A stretch of DNA of 64,000 bases from Anadara kagoshimensis (GCA_021292105.1 CM037874.1:42978780-43042779); one strand, 5' to 3'; positions 23,020 to 35,699 are shown, counted from the first letter of the stretch. A program made the numbers and translations. Notes: generated by a model from the sequence alone, not told the origin.

Positions 23020-24240
23020 CACTCTCCTAACGAAAGGGAGTAAAGTACAGACCTGTCTAAAATTTAACACTGACCTAACGAAAGGGAGTACAGTACCGCA
23101 CTGTCTAAAGTTTAACCCTGACCTAACGAAAGGGAGTATAGTACAGACATGTCTAAAGTTTAACACTGACCTAACGAAAGGGAGTATAGTACAGACCTGT
23201 CTAAAGTTTAAAACTGACCTAACGAAAGGAAGTACAGTACAGACCTGTCTAAAGTTTAACACTGACCTAACGAAATGGAGTAAAGTACAGACCTGTCTAA
23301 AGTTTAACACTGACCTAACGAAAGGGAGTATAGTACAGACCTGTCTAAAGTTTAACACTGAACTAACGAAAAGGAGTATAGTACAGACCTGTCTAAAGTT
23401 TAACACTGACCTCACGAAAGGGAGTACAGTACAGACCTATCTAAAGTTTAACACTGACCTAACGAAAGGGAGTACAGTAAAGACCTGTTTAAAGTTTAAC
23501 ACTGACCTAACGAAAGGGAGTACAGTAAAGACCTGTCTAAAGTTTAACACTGACCTAACGAAAGGGAGTACAGTACAGACCTGTCTAAAGTTTAACACTG
23601 ACCTAACGAAAGGGAGTACAGTAAAGACCTGTTTAAAGTTTAACACTGACCTAACGAAAGGGAGTACAGTACAAACCTGTCTAAAGTTTAACACTGACCT
23701 AACGAAAGGGGGTACAGTACAGACCTGTCTAAAGTTTAACACTGACCTAACGAAAGGGAGTACAGTATAAACGTGTTTAAAGTTTAACACTGTCCTAACG
23801 AAAGGGAGTACAGTGTAGACCTGTCTAAAGTTTAACACTGACCTAACGAAAGGGAGTACAGTACAAACCTGTCTAAAGTTTAACACTGACCTAACACAAG
23901 GGAATACAGTACAGACCTGTCTAAAGTTTAACACTGACCTAACAAAATAAGTACAGTACAGACCTGTCTAAAGTTTAACACTGACCTAACGAAAGGGAGT
24001 ACAGTACAGACCTGTCTAAAGTTTAACACTAACCTAACAAAAGGGAGTATATTACAGATCTGTCTAAAGTTTAACACTGACCTAACGAAAGGGTGTACAG
24101 TAAAGACCTGTCTCAAGTTTAACCCTGACCTAACAAAAGGGAGTACAGTACAGACATGTCTAAAGTTTAACACTGACCTAACGAAAGGGAGTACAGTACA
24201 GACCTGTCTAAAATTTAACACTGACCTAACGAAAGGGAGT
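23020..24240. repeat. higher-order block, copy 1, in the 48-bp array
   Basis: A series of rare variants (cagtaccgcactgtct, cagtgtagacc, aaacgtgtttaaag, gggtgtacagtaaagacctgtctcaag) recurs in the same order at about 25.2-26.3 kb, indicating block duplication; the 24.5-24.66 and 26.5-26.74 kb stretches share the 'ccgcactg' variants too. Confidence 0.75.
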
Positions 24241-25169
24241 ACAGACCTGTCTAAAGTTTAACACTGTCCTAACGAAAGGGAGTACAGTACAGACCTGTCT
24301 AAAGTTTAACACTGTCCTAACGAAAGGGAGTATAGTTCAGACCTGTCTAAAGTTTAACACTGACCTAACGAAAGGGAGTACAGTACAGACCTATCTAAAA
24401 TTTAACACTGTCCTAACGAAAGGGAGTACAGTACAGACCTGTCTAAAGTTTAACACTGTCCTAACGAAAGGGAGTATAGTACAGACCTGTCTAAAGTTTA
24501 ACACTCTCCTAACGAAAGGGAGTAAAGTACAGACCTGTCTAAAATTTAACACTGACCTAACGAAAGGGAGTACAGTACCGCACTGTCTAAAGTTTAACAC
24601 TGACCTAACGAAAGGGAGTACAGTACCGCACTGTCTAAAGTTTAACACTGACCTAACAAAAGGGAGTACAGTACAGACCTGTCTAAAGTTTAACACTCTC
24701 CTAACGAAAGGGAGTACAGTACAGATCTGTCTAAAGTTTAACACTGAACTAACGAAAGGGAATACAGTACAGACCTGTCTAAAGTTTAACACTGTCCTAA
24801 CGAAAGGGAGTACAGTACAGACCTGTCTAAAGTTTAACACTGACCTAACAAAAGGGAGTACAGTACAAACCTGTCTAAAGTTTAACACTGTCCTAACGAA
24901 AGGGAGTACAGTACAGACCTGTCTAAAGTTTAACACTGACCTAACAAAAGGGAGTACAATACAGACCTGTCTAAAGTTTAACACTGACCTAACGAAAGGG
25001 AGTACAGTACAGACCTGTCTAAAGTTTAACACTCTCCTAACGAAAGGGAGTACAGTACAGATCTGTCTAAAGTTTAACACTGAACTAACAAAAGGGAGTA
25101 CAGTACAGACCTGTCTAAAGTTTAACACTGACCTAACGAAAGGGAGTACAGTACAGACATGTCTAAAGT

Positions 25170-26270
25170 TTAACACTGACCTAACGAAAGGGAGTATAGT
25201 ACAGACCTGTCTAAAGTTTAAAACTGACCTAACGAAAGGAAGTACAGTAGCAAGACCTGTCTAAAGTTTAACACTGACCTAACGAAAGGGAGTACAGTAC
25301 AGACCTGTCTAAAGTTTAACACTGACCTAACGAAAGGAGTATAGTACAGACCTGTCTAAAGTTTAACACTGACCTAACGAAAGGGAGTACAGTACAGACC
25401 TCTCTAAAGTTTAACACTGACCTAACGAAAAGGGAGTACAGTAAGACCTGTTTAAAGTTTAACACTGACCTAACGAAAGGGAGTACAGTAAAGACCTGTC
25501 TAAAGTTTAACACACTGACCTAACGAAAGGGAGTACAGTAAGACCTGTCTAAAGTTTAACACTGACCTAACGAAAGGGAGTACAGTAAAGACCTGTTAAA
25601 GTTTAACACTGACCTAACGAAAGGGAGTACAGTACAAACCTGTCTAAAGTTTAACACTGACCTAACGAAAGAGGGTACAGTACAGACCTGTCTAAAGTTT
25701 AACACTGACCTAACGAAAGGGAGTACAGTAAACGTGTTTAAAGTTTAACACTGTCCTAACGAAAGGGAGTACAGTGTAGACCTGTCTAAAGTTTAACACT
25801 GACCTAACGAAAGGGAGTACAGTACAAACCTGTCTAAAGTTTAACACTGACCTAACAAAAGGGAATACAGTACAGACCTGTCTAAAGTTTAACACTGACC
25901 TAACAAAATAAGTACAGTACAGACCTGTCTAAAGTTTAACACTGACCTAACGAAAGGGAGTACAGTACAGGCCTGTCTAAAGTTTAACACTAACCTAACA
26001 AAAGGAGTATAGTACAGATCTGTCTAAAGTTTAACACTGACCTAACGAAAGGGTGTACAGTAAAGACCTGTCTCAAGTTTAACCCTGACCTAACAAAAGG
26101 GAGTACAGTACAGACATGTCTAAAGTTTAACACTGACCTAACAAAAGGGAGTACAGTACAGACCTGTCTAAAGTTTAACACTGACCTAACGAAAGGGAGT
26201 ACAGTACAGACCTGTCTAAAATTTAACACTGACCTAACGAAAGGGAGTACAGACCTGTCTAAAGTTTAAC
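25170..26270. repeat. higher-order block, copy 2, in the 48-bp array
   Basis: Counterpart of 23020-24240 with extra 1-3 bp indels, e.g. cagtagcaagacc (about 25247) and cagtaaacgtg (about 25727). Confidence 0.72.
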
Positions 26271-28465
26271 ACTGTCCTAACGAAAGGGAGTATAGTTCAG
26301 ACCTGTCTAAAGTTTAACACTGACCTAACGAAAGGGAGTACAGTACAGACCTATCTAAAGTTTAACACTGTCCTAACGAAAGGGAGTATAGTACAGACCT
26401 GTCTAAAGTTTAACACTGTCCTAACGAAAGGGAGTATAGTACAGACCTGTCTAAAGTTTAACACTCTCCTAACGAAAGGGAGTAAAGTACAGACCTGTCT
26501 AAAATTTAACACTGACCTAACGAAAGGGAGTACAGTACCGCACTGTCTAAAGTTTAACACTGACCTAACGAAAGGGAGTACAGTACCGCACTGTCTAAAG
26601 TTTAACACTGACCTAACAAAAGGGAGTACAGTACAGACCTGTCTAAAGTTTAACACTGACCTAACGAAAGGGAGTACAGTACAGACCTGTCTAAAGTTTA
26701 ACACTGACCTAACGAAAGGGAGTACAGTACCGCACTGTCTAAAGTTTAACACTGACCTAACTAAAGGGAGTACAGTACAGAACTGTCTAAAGTTTAACAC
26801 TGACCTAACGAAAATGAGTACAGTACAGACCTGTCTAAAGTTTAACACTGACCTAACGAAAGGGAGTACAGTACAGACATGTCTAAAGTTTAACTCTGTC
26901 CTAACGAAAGGGAGTACAGTACAGACCTGTCTAAAGTTTAACTCTGTCCTAACGAAAGAGAGTACAGTACAGACCTGTCTAAAGTTTAACACTGTCCTAA
27001 CGAAAGGGAGTATAGTACAGACCTGTCTAAAGTTTTACACTGACCTAACGAAAGGGAGTACAGTACAGATCTGTCTAAAGTTTAACACTGACCTAACGAA
27101 AGGGAGTACAGTACAGACCTGTCTAAAGTTTAACACTGTCCTAACGAAAGGGAGTACAGTACAGACCTGTCTAAAGTTTAACACTGACCTAACGAAAATG
27201 TGTACATTACCACGCTGTCTAAAGTTTAACAATGACCTAACGAAAGGGAGTACAGTACAGCGCTGTCTAAAGTTTTACACTGACCTAACGAAAGGGAGTA
27301 CAGTACAGATCTGTCTAAAGTTTAACACTGACCTAACGAAAATGAGTACAGTACCACACTGTCTAAAGTTTTACACTGACCTAACGAAAGGGAGTACAGT
27401 ACAGATCTGTCTAAAGTTTAACACTGACCTAACGAAAGGGAGTACAGTACAGACCTGTCTAAAGTTTAACACTGACCTAACGAAAGGGAGTACAGTACAG
27501 ACATGTCTAAAGTTTAACACTGACCTAACGAAAGGGAGTATAGTACAGACCTGTCTAATGTTTAACACTGACCTAACAAAAAGGAGTACAGTACAAACAT
27601 GTCTAAAGTTTAACACTGACCTAATGAAAGGGAGTACAGTACAGACCTGTCTAAGTTTAACACTGACCTAACGAAAGGGAGTACAGTACAGACCTGTCTA
27701 AAGTTTAACACTGACCTAACGAAAGGGAGTACAGTACAGAACTGTCTAAAGTTTAACATTGACCTAACAAAAATGAGCACAGTACAGACCTGTCTAAAGT
27801 TTAACACTGACCTTACAAAAGGGAGTACAGTACAGACCTGTCTAAAGTTTAACACTGACCTAACGAAAGGGAGTACAGTACAGACCTGTCTAAAGTTAAC
27901 ACTGACCTAACGAAAGGGAGTACAGTACAGACCTGTCTAAAGTTTAACACTGACCTAACGAAAATGAGTACAGTACAGACCTGTCTAAAGTTAAACACTG
28001 ACTTTACAAAAGGGAGTACAGTACAGACCTGTCTAAAGTTTAACACTGACAACAAAAATGAGTACAGTACAGACCTGTCTAAAGTTTAACACTGACAACA
28101 AAAGGGAGTACAGTACAGACCTGTCTAAAGTTTAACACTGACCTAACGAAAGGGGGTACAGTACAGACCTGTCTAAAGTTTAACACTGACAACAAAAGGG
28201 AGTACAGTACAGACCTGTCTAAAGTTTAACAATGACCTAACGAAAGGGAGTACAGTACAGACCTGTCTAAAGTTTAACACTGACCTAACGAAAATGAGTA
28301 CAGTACAGACCTGTCTACAGTTTAACACTGACCTAACGAAAACGAGTCGACGCAGGGTTGTCGAGTGGTCAGATATGGCTAACTAGTGGTAAAAAAGCTG
28401 CCGAGAGATCGAAAGGTGTAGAGATATAGTAGTTGAGATAAGCTGTCGATTCGAGTTAGCTAAGT

Positions 28466-28490
28466 GTTAAACTTTTAACAGGTCTGTACT
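28466..28490 (-). repeat. isolated inverted monomer fragment
   Basis: Inverse of part of the 48-bp monomer (agtacagacctgttaaaagt...), about 120 bp beyond the array end. Confidence 0.55.
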
Positions 28491-28499
28491 TTAACTTAT

Positions 28500-29164
28500 A
28501 CAGTAGCCATACGCTATTAAGTATTTTACCAGTAACAGCCTGCTGGATTTAATCAGTCTGATCACCAGATAGTAATTAATTAAACAGCTTACCTTTAAAA
28601 TATCTAACGCATATAAAATGTCAAAATGGCGCTAAAGTCAAAGGGATGTAAGCTGTTCCATTAGAAGAATTGTCTAAAAATACCAAAAATAAGCACTTTC
28701 ACGCCAAAATATGGTGTATTTCGGGATTAATTAGGGTGGAAACAGGTATTTTTAAAACATACATCCAGACCCCACACCTGACCTTTTACAAGTTTTTAAA
28801 GGCGGGCACTGGAAAAAAGTTCATTATGTATAACTCTTTTATTCCCAAATTTGACACATCGTCTCACGTTGTAGACTGACTAATCAGCCAACAAGACAAA
28901 AAATAAAATCAGGGTTCAGTGGACTGGTTAGTCGGACTGCTCAGGTAAGTTAAGGGATATCCAAGTAGGAAAATTCAACTGAAAACCATTTGGTGAATGA
29001 GGGGTACAATTATGAATTTACTTACACAAGTGTGAAGAGTAATAAATTAAAAAAGCAGGGATTGATAATGTAAGAATTTTTAAAATACTTGTTGCATTTC
29101 TTTATAGAAATTGTGCAAAAATACATGTATTGGGGAAAAATAGTTTTCACCTTGTAAAACGAAT
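28500..29164. other. intergenic, no gene recognised
   Basis: A 69-codon plus frame at 28670-28879 lacks an ATG and known motifs. Confidence 0.5.
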
Positions 29165-29310
29165 TAATTTAAAAAAATAAAAGGATATTAATATAATCAA
29201 CGTCATAGAGCAGTGCAAAGGGGCCAGAGTTTGTTTAAAAAATGAGGTTTCTGAAAACTTGACAATTTACGGTTGAGGTTATCTAATTTTTTTTTCCTTT
29301 TAAAAATATT
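29165..29310 (+). repeat. dispersed repeat R-A, 3' part
   Basis: 'gagcagtgcaaaggggccag' through 'gttatcta' matches 46905-47010. R-A copies are also at 46520-47030 and 53111-53522. Confidence 0.65.
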
Positions 29311-29562
29311 TGTACCAGGCGTGATATTTATGTTCTAAGGCCACTAATAATCCAAAATACAACAAGTCATTAAAAGTGCACGGTCACACAATACTGTTCT
29401 ATTTGAATTGAGGTGAATATTGTTTGGTTTGAACAATGTTGAACTATATATAGCCGAATATGCCTCAACAATAATCAAGTAATATACAAACTTAGCTTTT
29501 ATAATCTTCCCTTGGATCGTTGGTAGCCTTAAAATATGAACTATCACGCCTGGTACATGCAT
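29311..29562. mobile_element. MITE family M2 (gtaccaggcgtgata ends)
   Basis: Left gtaccaggcgtgatatttat, and right the inverse (aaatatgaactatcacgcct, ending ggtac), bound about 250 bp inserted in R-A. A truncated inverted-orientation copy is at 53523-53739. Confidence 0.72.
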
Positions 29563-29829
29563 TTTAAAAGGAAAACAAAACATAGAAATGGCGTTTAACG
29601 CCACAGCAATGAATATTTCACTTTTCTCGCATATGTGACTGATTATTATCACGGAATAAGGGGTGCGATACTAGTATTTTTTTCCATATTGCACCCTGGG
29701 TGAGCACGTGTAGGGTATATCAATAATTTTGTTTTAATTTCGTCCCATCTACCTTACACCAGTTCACAGTCAGTTTAGGCACAAAACCACAGTGTGGGAC
29801 CGCCGAAAATAATTTACAGGAAGTTGCGA

Positions 29830-30195
29830 GAGATTCCAGTTGGTATCACACCATGGTGTATTACAAACTATGTTAAGTAGAGTGTTCGCTCCGAGTGGGA
29901 GGTCGTGGGTTCGATTACCGGCCGGGTCTGACCCAAGACTTGAAAGTGGGTGGTGACTGTTCTTTTGCCAAGCACTCGGCATTACGAAATGAAAGTCAGG
30001 GTTCTTTCGGATAGGATCTTAAAATAAACGAGGTACTGTGTCACGGTGGGCTTGGCACATTAAAAAAAGCCTTGTGTATAATGCCACCAGCGCAACTCAC
30101 AGGCATAATTTCTGAACCTTTGTCTATAGCTGGCGAAGTCTCAATATAAATGAAATATTCTTGACTGGGACGATAAACACCATTACTCAACTCAA
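29830..30195 (+). mobile_element. tRNA-derived SINE, plus strand
   Basis: Head with gtagagtgttcgctcc and GGTTCGATTACC (B box), then 'gggtctgacccaagacttga', body, 'gaagtctcaatataaatgaa' and 'cttgactgggacgataaaca'. Same family as the minus copy at 3463-3770. Confidence 0.75.
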
Positions 30196-30449
30196 ATCAC
30201 CTTATTTTGTGCCTGAAGTTTAATTCAACAATATCTTCAAGGTGCAAAGAAAAGTTATCCCTAAAACTTTAAACGGTTCATTAGTCCAACTCATGTTGTA
30301 TTCTTCACATAACTTTTTAGTGCTAAATCGTTTTCAGCCAATCAAAAAAAATTTAGTCTTATTTAGTTGGGACGTAAAGTGGAGAATTTTAAAAACTGCA
30401 GAATCAGAGATAATATGTTTCTCACAGAAGACTCTGTTCCAACAAAAAC

Positions 30450-31385
30450 AAACATACTAATCCATGTCCTAAACACAATCCAGAAGCAAAGTAAAAACTT
30501 GATATACGAAGCAAGGATGGAACCGAAACAGTAATTTTTCTTCAACGACTTGGCTCATGTAAGCAAAAGAATCATTTATTTGTACCCGTCATATTGAAAT
30601 CTATAAAATATTTTGCGATCTTGCTTTCTCCGAAATAGGCTAAATAATCAAAAACAAACATACTAATCCATGTCCGAATCATAATCCAGAAGCAAAGTAA
30701 AAACTTTGGAACTGACAAGTTAGGTTAGACAAGTGAACTTTCACCAGGGAAATTTAGGACGGGTGCTCCGGAAGGGTAAGCACCTCCAGTTTAGCTAGCT
30801 ACAGCCGCCACGTGTGTAATCAAAATTGTGTGAAAGGAACATGGAACTACGAGACGTCAAATATATCCAGGGCAATCCTGGACACAGAGACATCAAACTT
30901 ATCAACAATACTGTGATGACGGCCATAAAACTTTTTAGAGCCTTGATAAGACTAGGCTTGCAATATCCCCGAGTCAACAATTTATTTGCAAGCAGCCTAC
31001 TTCGTTGTACAAAGTCCCCGTAGTGGTAACAAGCTCTATCATAGCGTATTAATTGGGAAACAAATACACCATAAGCAGGAGAAGCAGGCATATTGCTGCA
31101 TAAAAAGGAAAGTTGACAATAGAAAAATTGAAGTCATCACGTTTGTCATAAAGTTTCAAATGTAGTCTCGTGTGCATCATAATTCAGGTATAAGTCTAAA
31201 TATGAAGCAGAACTTGAGGAATCGGTCGTGTCTTTTATTTCAAGCTCACTAGGATAGACGAAATTTACATAGTCTCCAAATTTAGGATTGTTAAGAGACA
31301 GAACGTGATCTATATATCTGTATGTTGAGTTGAATGATTTGGCGACAGTTTTCTTTCCAGATTTAACAAGGTTCTGCATAAATTC
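30450..31385 (-). pseudogene. reverse transcriptase relic, copy 1
   Basis: Minus strand from about 31379: KSFNSTYRYIDHVLSLNN, then YPSELEIKDTTDSSSSASYL, then after a frame break PASPAYGVFVSQLIRYDRAC and DFVQRSRLLANKLLTRGY, with KFYGRHHSIVDKF and VSVSRIA in a shifted frame. The FRYIDDVLSLNN and ASYLDL words are the palm and following motif of a retroelement RT common in marine invertebrates. I think it is Penelope-like or related, but the clade is uncertain. YIDH replaces YIDD, so catalysis would be lost. The 3' UTR-like part runs to about 30450. Confidence 0.7.
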
Positions 31386-31390
31386 TGCTT

Positions 31391-31960
31391 CTAAATAAAC
31401 AGTAATCTGGCTTTTTTGATAGGATAATTTCTAAACCAGGTTAATCTCTTTTTGTCTGGGTGATAAACTCTATATACATCAACTAAATTGAACTCTTTTT
31501 TTAAAATTTTTACACAGCTTTTATTTTTTGTATTGTTGACAATTTTTATAATTGAAACAATCTTTTCTGATCTTGAACAATATTCCAATCCCCTATGATG
31601 GACCGGCGTCCCATTCAGGGGAGAGACTTGTACTCTCAGTCGCTTAACGCCACCGAAACCAGGATAAGCTCCGGCCTGATGGGCCTAACTTTAACTTTAA
31701 CTTAACTCATTTGTAAGAAAGTAATTTTCTAAACAAGGATGCTAAACCTCGTGAATTACTATTGCCCGGCTAAAATGATAGTCTAGAACCCGTTCTGATC
31801 TCCCCTGATTTAGAATTGATCCATCAAAATGTGTTTCTTGTAAACAGTATATTGATGGGTTTTTTTTGCGAATAATTAAAAACATCTTTTCTTTTTTTAA
31901 AATCATATAGCCCTCTACGATTGAGGGATAATATTTTTAGTATATCACTCATAACTTATA
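31391..31960 (-). pseudogene. LINE (L1/Tx1-like) endonuclease relic, split by a SINE fragment
   Basis: Minus strand 31930-31740: KRKDVF-type words, then NPSIYCLQETHFDGS, the EN motif with the catalytic Glu (QETH). After the SINE piece (31592-31702), 31588-31391 reads NLVDVYRVYHPDKKRLTWFR and NYPIKKARL, the 'DxWR..HP..K.FTW....ARLD' region of apurinic-type endonucleases. Stops and missing middle sequence show it is dead. Confidence 0.7.
31592..31702 (+). mobile_element. 5'-truncated SINE (family of 13095-13383)
   Basis: Shares 'gatggaccggcgtcccattc', 'ctctcagtcgcttaacgcca' and the actttaactttaactt end; no tRNA head. Confidence 0.8.
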
Positions 31961-32190
31961 TAAATAACCCAATATATCCAAAAAGGATCTACGTTCATAA
32001 TCGCTGACAACTCGAAAAGTTCCATTATAAATAGGCGAATCTCATTCTTACAACCTTATATAATTAAGTTCATGAATAATCCAATCTTTTTCGAGGTCTT
32101 TGGTCAATTCCTTGACTAGTCTGAAATAAAAAAACATCAACATGTTACATGATTTTTAAGTTTTTAACAGTAATATTTTTTGCTGAATAT

Positions 32191-35125
32191 AATGTAAACA
32201 TTTAATTTATTTTCGCGGTATAGAATATTTAGACATATCCGCATAGTTAGTTAGGCCATAATAATTTAATACCTAGATTTTCATCCAATTTATTTTTTCA
32301 AAATAGGGGCGGGGCGGATTTTATTTTTTTATTTTATTTTTCAGAATCTCCCGCAGACTGCTGAAAATGAAGAAAAAATACGAATATAAACAAATATAAA
32401 CAATCACAACCTTTTACTCAACAACATTTTAAAGAACACAATGTATTCCATGTGTTTTAAACCAACTAAAAAAAATATCAGTATATAAAATAAAAACTTT
32501 TTTTGTTTAGTTATAAAATAAAAATACAAACGTTTGGAATGACTAGATATTAAAATACATGAAAACATGTAAGCGGAGTTCATATTAAATTCCGGGACTG
32601 AATGCTATGAATGCGACTAGATTCATATTTAACATAACTTTGAGATTCATTTTTAAATATAACTTTTAAACTACATTCCTAACAATAAAAATCTCAACGG
32701 TGTCGATCGATGCATAGTTAGACGGATGGTGTCTTTGAAAAAGAAAACAATGTATCAAACCATGTATTGCTCAGTAAAAATGGCAGAACATAATAATTCC
32801 ATAAATATATGAAAAAGACAATCAGTAATTAAAATTTAATAAAGTTTTATAAATTGTACCTGATCGATCGTTGTTTGTCATTTTGAATAGAGAGAAAGCA
32901 GACTATGAGGGGGTTCATTCTAGTGTTAGTATGTAACTGGATCATTTGCTGTTAAGTCTGGTTTTTAATAATCTGCTGATTATCATTTACTATATACTCG
33001 TTTCATGTTAATTTTACTTCCAAATCGGTAAAGTATTTAAAATTCACATGCTCAGTTTGCACACGGCACTGTACCATTTATCTCCCTTTCATGGAAACGA
33101 AATGTAATCGATAAATCAGTTTTAAAATATGACAGAATACCGCAAAATACAAAAATACTTTATTATACCCTTCCAAATAAATTAAAGTTACCGTAGATTT
33201 TATAAAGAATTAGCTAAATCCACCTGTCATTGTTGTTTTTTTCATAAAAAGTTTTGATTTTACAAGGTAGGATGCAAACTTCCCGGACTACTAGTTTTTA
33301 TTTGTATTTACCAGATCAGTTCGCCAGATTGCACAAATTATTGGATGCATCCCGCCGCAATATTTTACTATATTCCCATACATATTCCAAAAATTTATTC
33401 TCTATGTACATATGTAACCAAATGCATTACCCGTCTCAAAATACAAATCTCACGATAAAAACAGATATATTTCTTTCACGTTCATTTAGCAGGCGCACTA
33501 CTTCCATGCGTACTTATTTCATAGAAAAGAAGTCCGATCTTCTTAGCAGAAAGCGATAGCAATGTACGCTTTCACTGTCGTGAACGCCGTACAACAAACA
33601 GACTCGTACCCAGCTGAATAATATGTGAATTCCACAGGTGAATTACATGCGAGATTTTTTCTCACAAATACAGACTTTAAAATGTGATCAGATTCAGTAT
33701 CCACATCATCAAAGACACCACAATACCAGTCTCATCTTGATTAAATTCAATATACGATCCCAACAAGAGGCCCATGGGCCTGATACGCTCACCTGATAAC
33801 TAATGGCTAGCTGATAGATTTCAAGAAAACATAATTACTGAAACCCCAAGGACTTTTCTTTACATCATAATGACTGTGTATCAATACCTACAACATTCTA
33901 ATATACATGCCCATACAAAAAGTTTATAGTTTTCAAGATAATAAACCATTTCGGTATTGTGTCGTATCTGTGACCTAGACCTTTGAACCCATGACCTTTT
34001 TCTGTACATAAAAATGGTCGTTGTATCAATACCTACAACATTCTAATATACAAGCCTATACAAAAAGTTTATAGTTTTTGAGATAATTAACTATTGAGGT
34101 ATTGTTTAGCATCTGTGACCTTGACCTTTGAACCCATGACCCATGATCTTTTTCTATACATCAAAATGATCGTTGTATCAATACCTACAACATTCTAATA
34201 TACATGCCTATACGAAAAGTTTATAGTTTTCGAGATAATAAACCACTTCGGTATTGTTTCGCATCTGTGACCTTGACCTTTGAAAACACGACCTTTTTCT
34301 ATACATCAAAATGATCGTTGTATCAATACCTACAATATTCTAATATACATGCATATACAAAAAGTTGATAATTTTCGAGATATTAACCATTTTGGTATTG
34401 ATTTGCATCTGTTACCTTGACCTTTGAAACCATGACCTTTTTCTATACATCAAAATGATCAATGTATTGATACCTTAAACATTCTAATATACATGCCTAT
34501 ACAAAAACTTTATAGTTGTCAAGATAATAAACCATTTCGGTATTGTGTCGTATCTGTGACCCAGACCTTTGAACCCATGACCCTTTTCTATACATCAAAA
34601 TGATCGTTGTATCAATACTTACAACATTCTAATATACATGCTTATACAAAAAGTTTATAGTTTTCGAGATAATTAACCATTTTGGTATTGTTTTGCATCT
34701 GTGACCTTGACCTTTGAACCCATGACCTTTTCTATATATAAAATGATCGTTGTATCAATACCTACATTCTAATATACATGGCTATACAAAAAATTTATAG
34801 TTTTCAAATAATTAACCATTTCAGTATTGTTTTGCATCTGTGACCTTGACCTTTGAATTGCAATCGAAACCGTACAAGAGTTCAAAATCCGAAAATAAAA
34901 TAAATCGGGGCGGGTGTTAAAATAGGGGGTGGGCTGGGATGACAATCTAGGTATTAATTTATTATGGCCATAGTTAAATTTTTGCATTTGTAAAATACAG
35001 ACTTTAACGAAATAAGCATAACACAATAATTTTCAGATCGTATTATAATCATGCACAACAAATGACAGCGAAATAAGCGAAAATTAGTACATGAGTACAC
35101 CGCGAAAATAAATACATTTACAGTA
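32191..35125. mobile_element. ~2.9 kb element with long imperfect inverted ends
   Basis: Left 32191-32340 and right 34880-35125 are inverse: aatgtaaacatttaatttat / tactgtaaatgtatttattt, 'ttcgcggt', 'ccataataa', 'taatacctagatt', and a G/C-rich 'aggggcggggcgg' versus 'cacccgccccga'. The same termini form the short MITE at 423-590. The interior holds no transposase; a 101-codon plus frame at 33254-33559 shows no known motif. The 146-bp array lies inside. Confidence 0.6.
33770..34858. repeat. 146-bp core-repeat array in a 'caagaggccca' element
   Basis: Opens 'caacaagaggcccatgggcc' followed by 'gctcacctga'. Then about 7 tandem units of roughly 146 bp, each with 'tgaccttgacctttgaaccc' or a variant, 'catcaaaatgatcgttgtat' and 'atacaaaaagtttatagttt'. 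Same core as 43680-45120. It resembles the multi-domain repeat elements with internal core arrays described in bivalves. Confidence 0.8.
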
Positions 35126-35229
35126 ATATGTAATTATTATCATATAATTATAGGAATACATTCTGTACAGTAATTAAAACTAATGGTGTATTTGTATCTC
35201 AATTAATAGGCTATAGTAGAGCTTGTTTA

Positions 35230-35575
35230 CACTACAGGGAAGCAGCCTGCTTGCAAATAAATTGTTGACTTGGGGATATTGCAAGCCTAGGCTTATAAAG
35301 GCCCTCAAAAAGTTTTAAGGCCGTCATTACAGTATTGTTTATAAGTTTGATGTCTCTGTGTCCAGGATTGCTCTGGATATATTTGACATCCCATAGTTAC
35401 ATGTTCCTTTCACACAATTTTGATTACATATGTAGCAGGTCTAAATAGCTAAACAGGAGGTGCTTACCTATCTTGAGTACCCAGGCTTACTTCCCTGACT
35501 TTTCAGTTCGAAGGTTTTTACTTTGCTTCTGGATTGTGATTTGGACATGGGTTTGTTTGTTTTTCATTCACTTAA
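35230..35575 (+). pseudogene. reverse transcriptase relic, copy 2 (3' end, plus strand)
   Basis: Inverse-orientation relative of 30480-31020: from 'cttgcaaataaattgttgac' through 'aggccgtcattacagtattg' to 'ttgcttctggattgtgattt'. Stops interrupt every frame. Confidence 0.65.
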
Positions 35576-35699
35576 ATGTTTGTTTATCATTCACCTAAAA
35601 TAGCACATTAAAAATGGTGGTCCACAATTTTAAAGCAAAATTAAAACTCAGAAAATTGACAAATTAAGTTAAATATTTTGACAAAGTTTTGATCCTTTT

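Larger units (their letters stand above)
15887..28346. repeat. 48-bp minisatellite, ~260 copies (12.5 kb)
   Basis: A clean monomer is 21551-21598 (starts agtacagtacagacctgtct). Because 48 is a multiple of three, one frame on each strand stays open for long stretches: minus 18462-15733 (909 codons) repeats VLNFRQVCTVLPFVRS, and plus 15980-18499 repeats TCLKFNTDLTKGSTVQ. Variants fall into a few classes: cagtacag/cagtagag/cactacag, aaaggg/aaaatg, tgacc/tgtcc, cctgtct/cctatct. These alternate in local patterns. Single-base indels, frequent after about 25.2 kb, break the frames. No promoter, start context, splice border or signal peptide supports translation; I read it as satellite DNA. Confidence 0.95.

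Noticed and set aside
15887-28346. CRISPR-like array
   Set aside because: Monomers are contiguous with no unique spacers, no cas genes, and the context is eukaryotic.
28346-28460. tRNA-Leu-like 'ttgtcgagtggtcagat' after the array
   Set aside because: Only an A-box-like word; no B box or fold could be supported.
33254-33559. 101-codon plus-strand ORF as a gene
   Set aside because: No motif, weak start context, AT-rich surroundings inside a TIR element without other genes.
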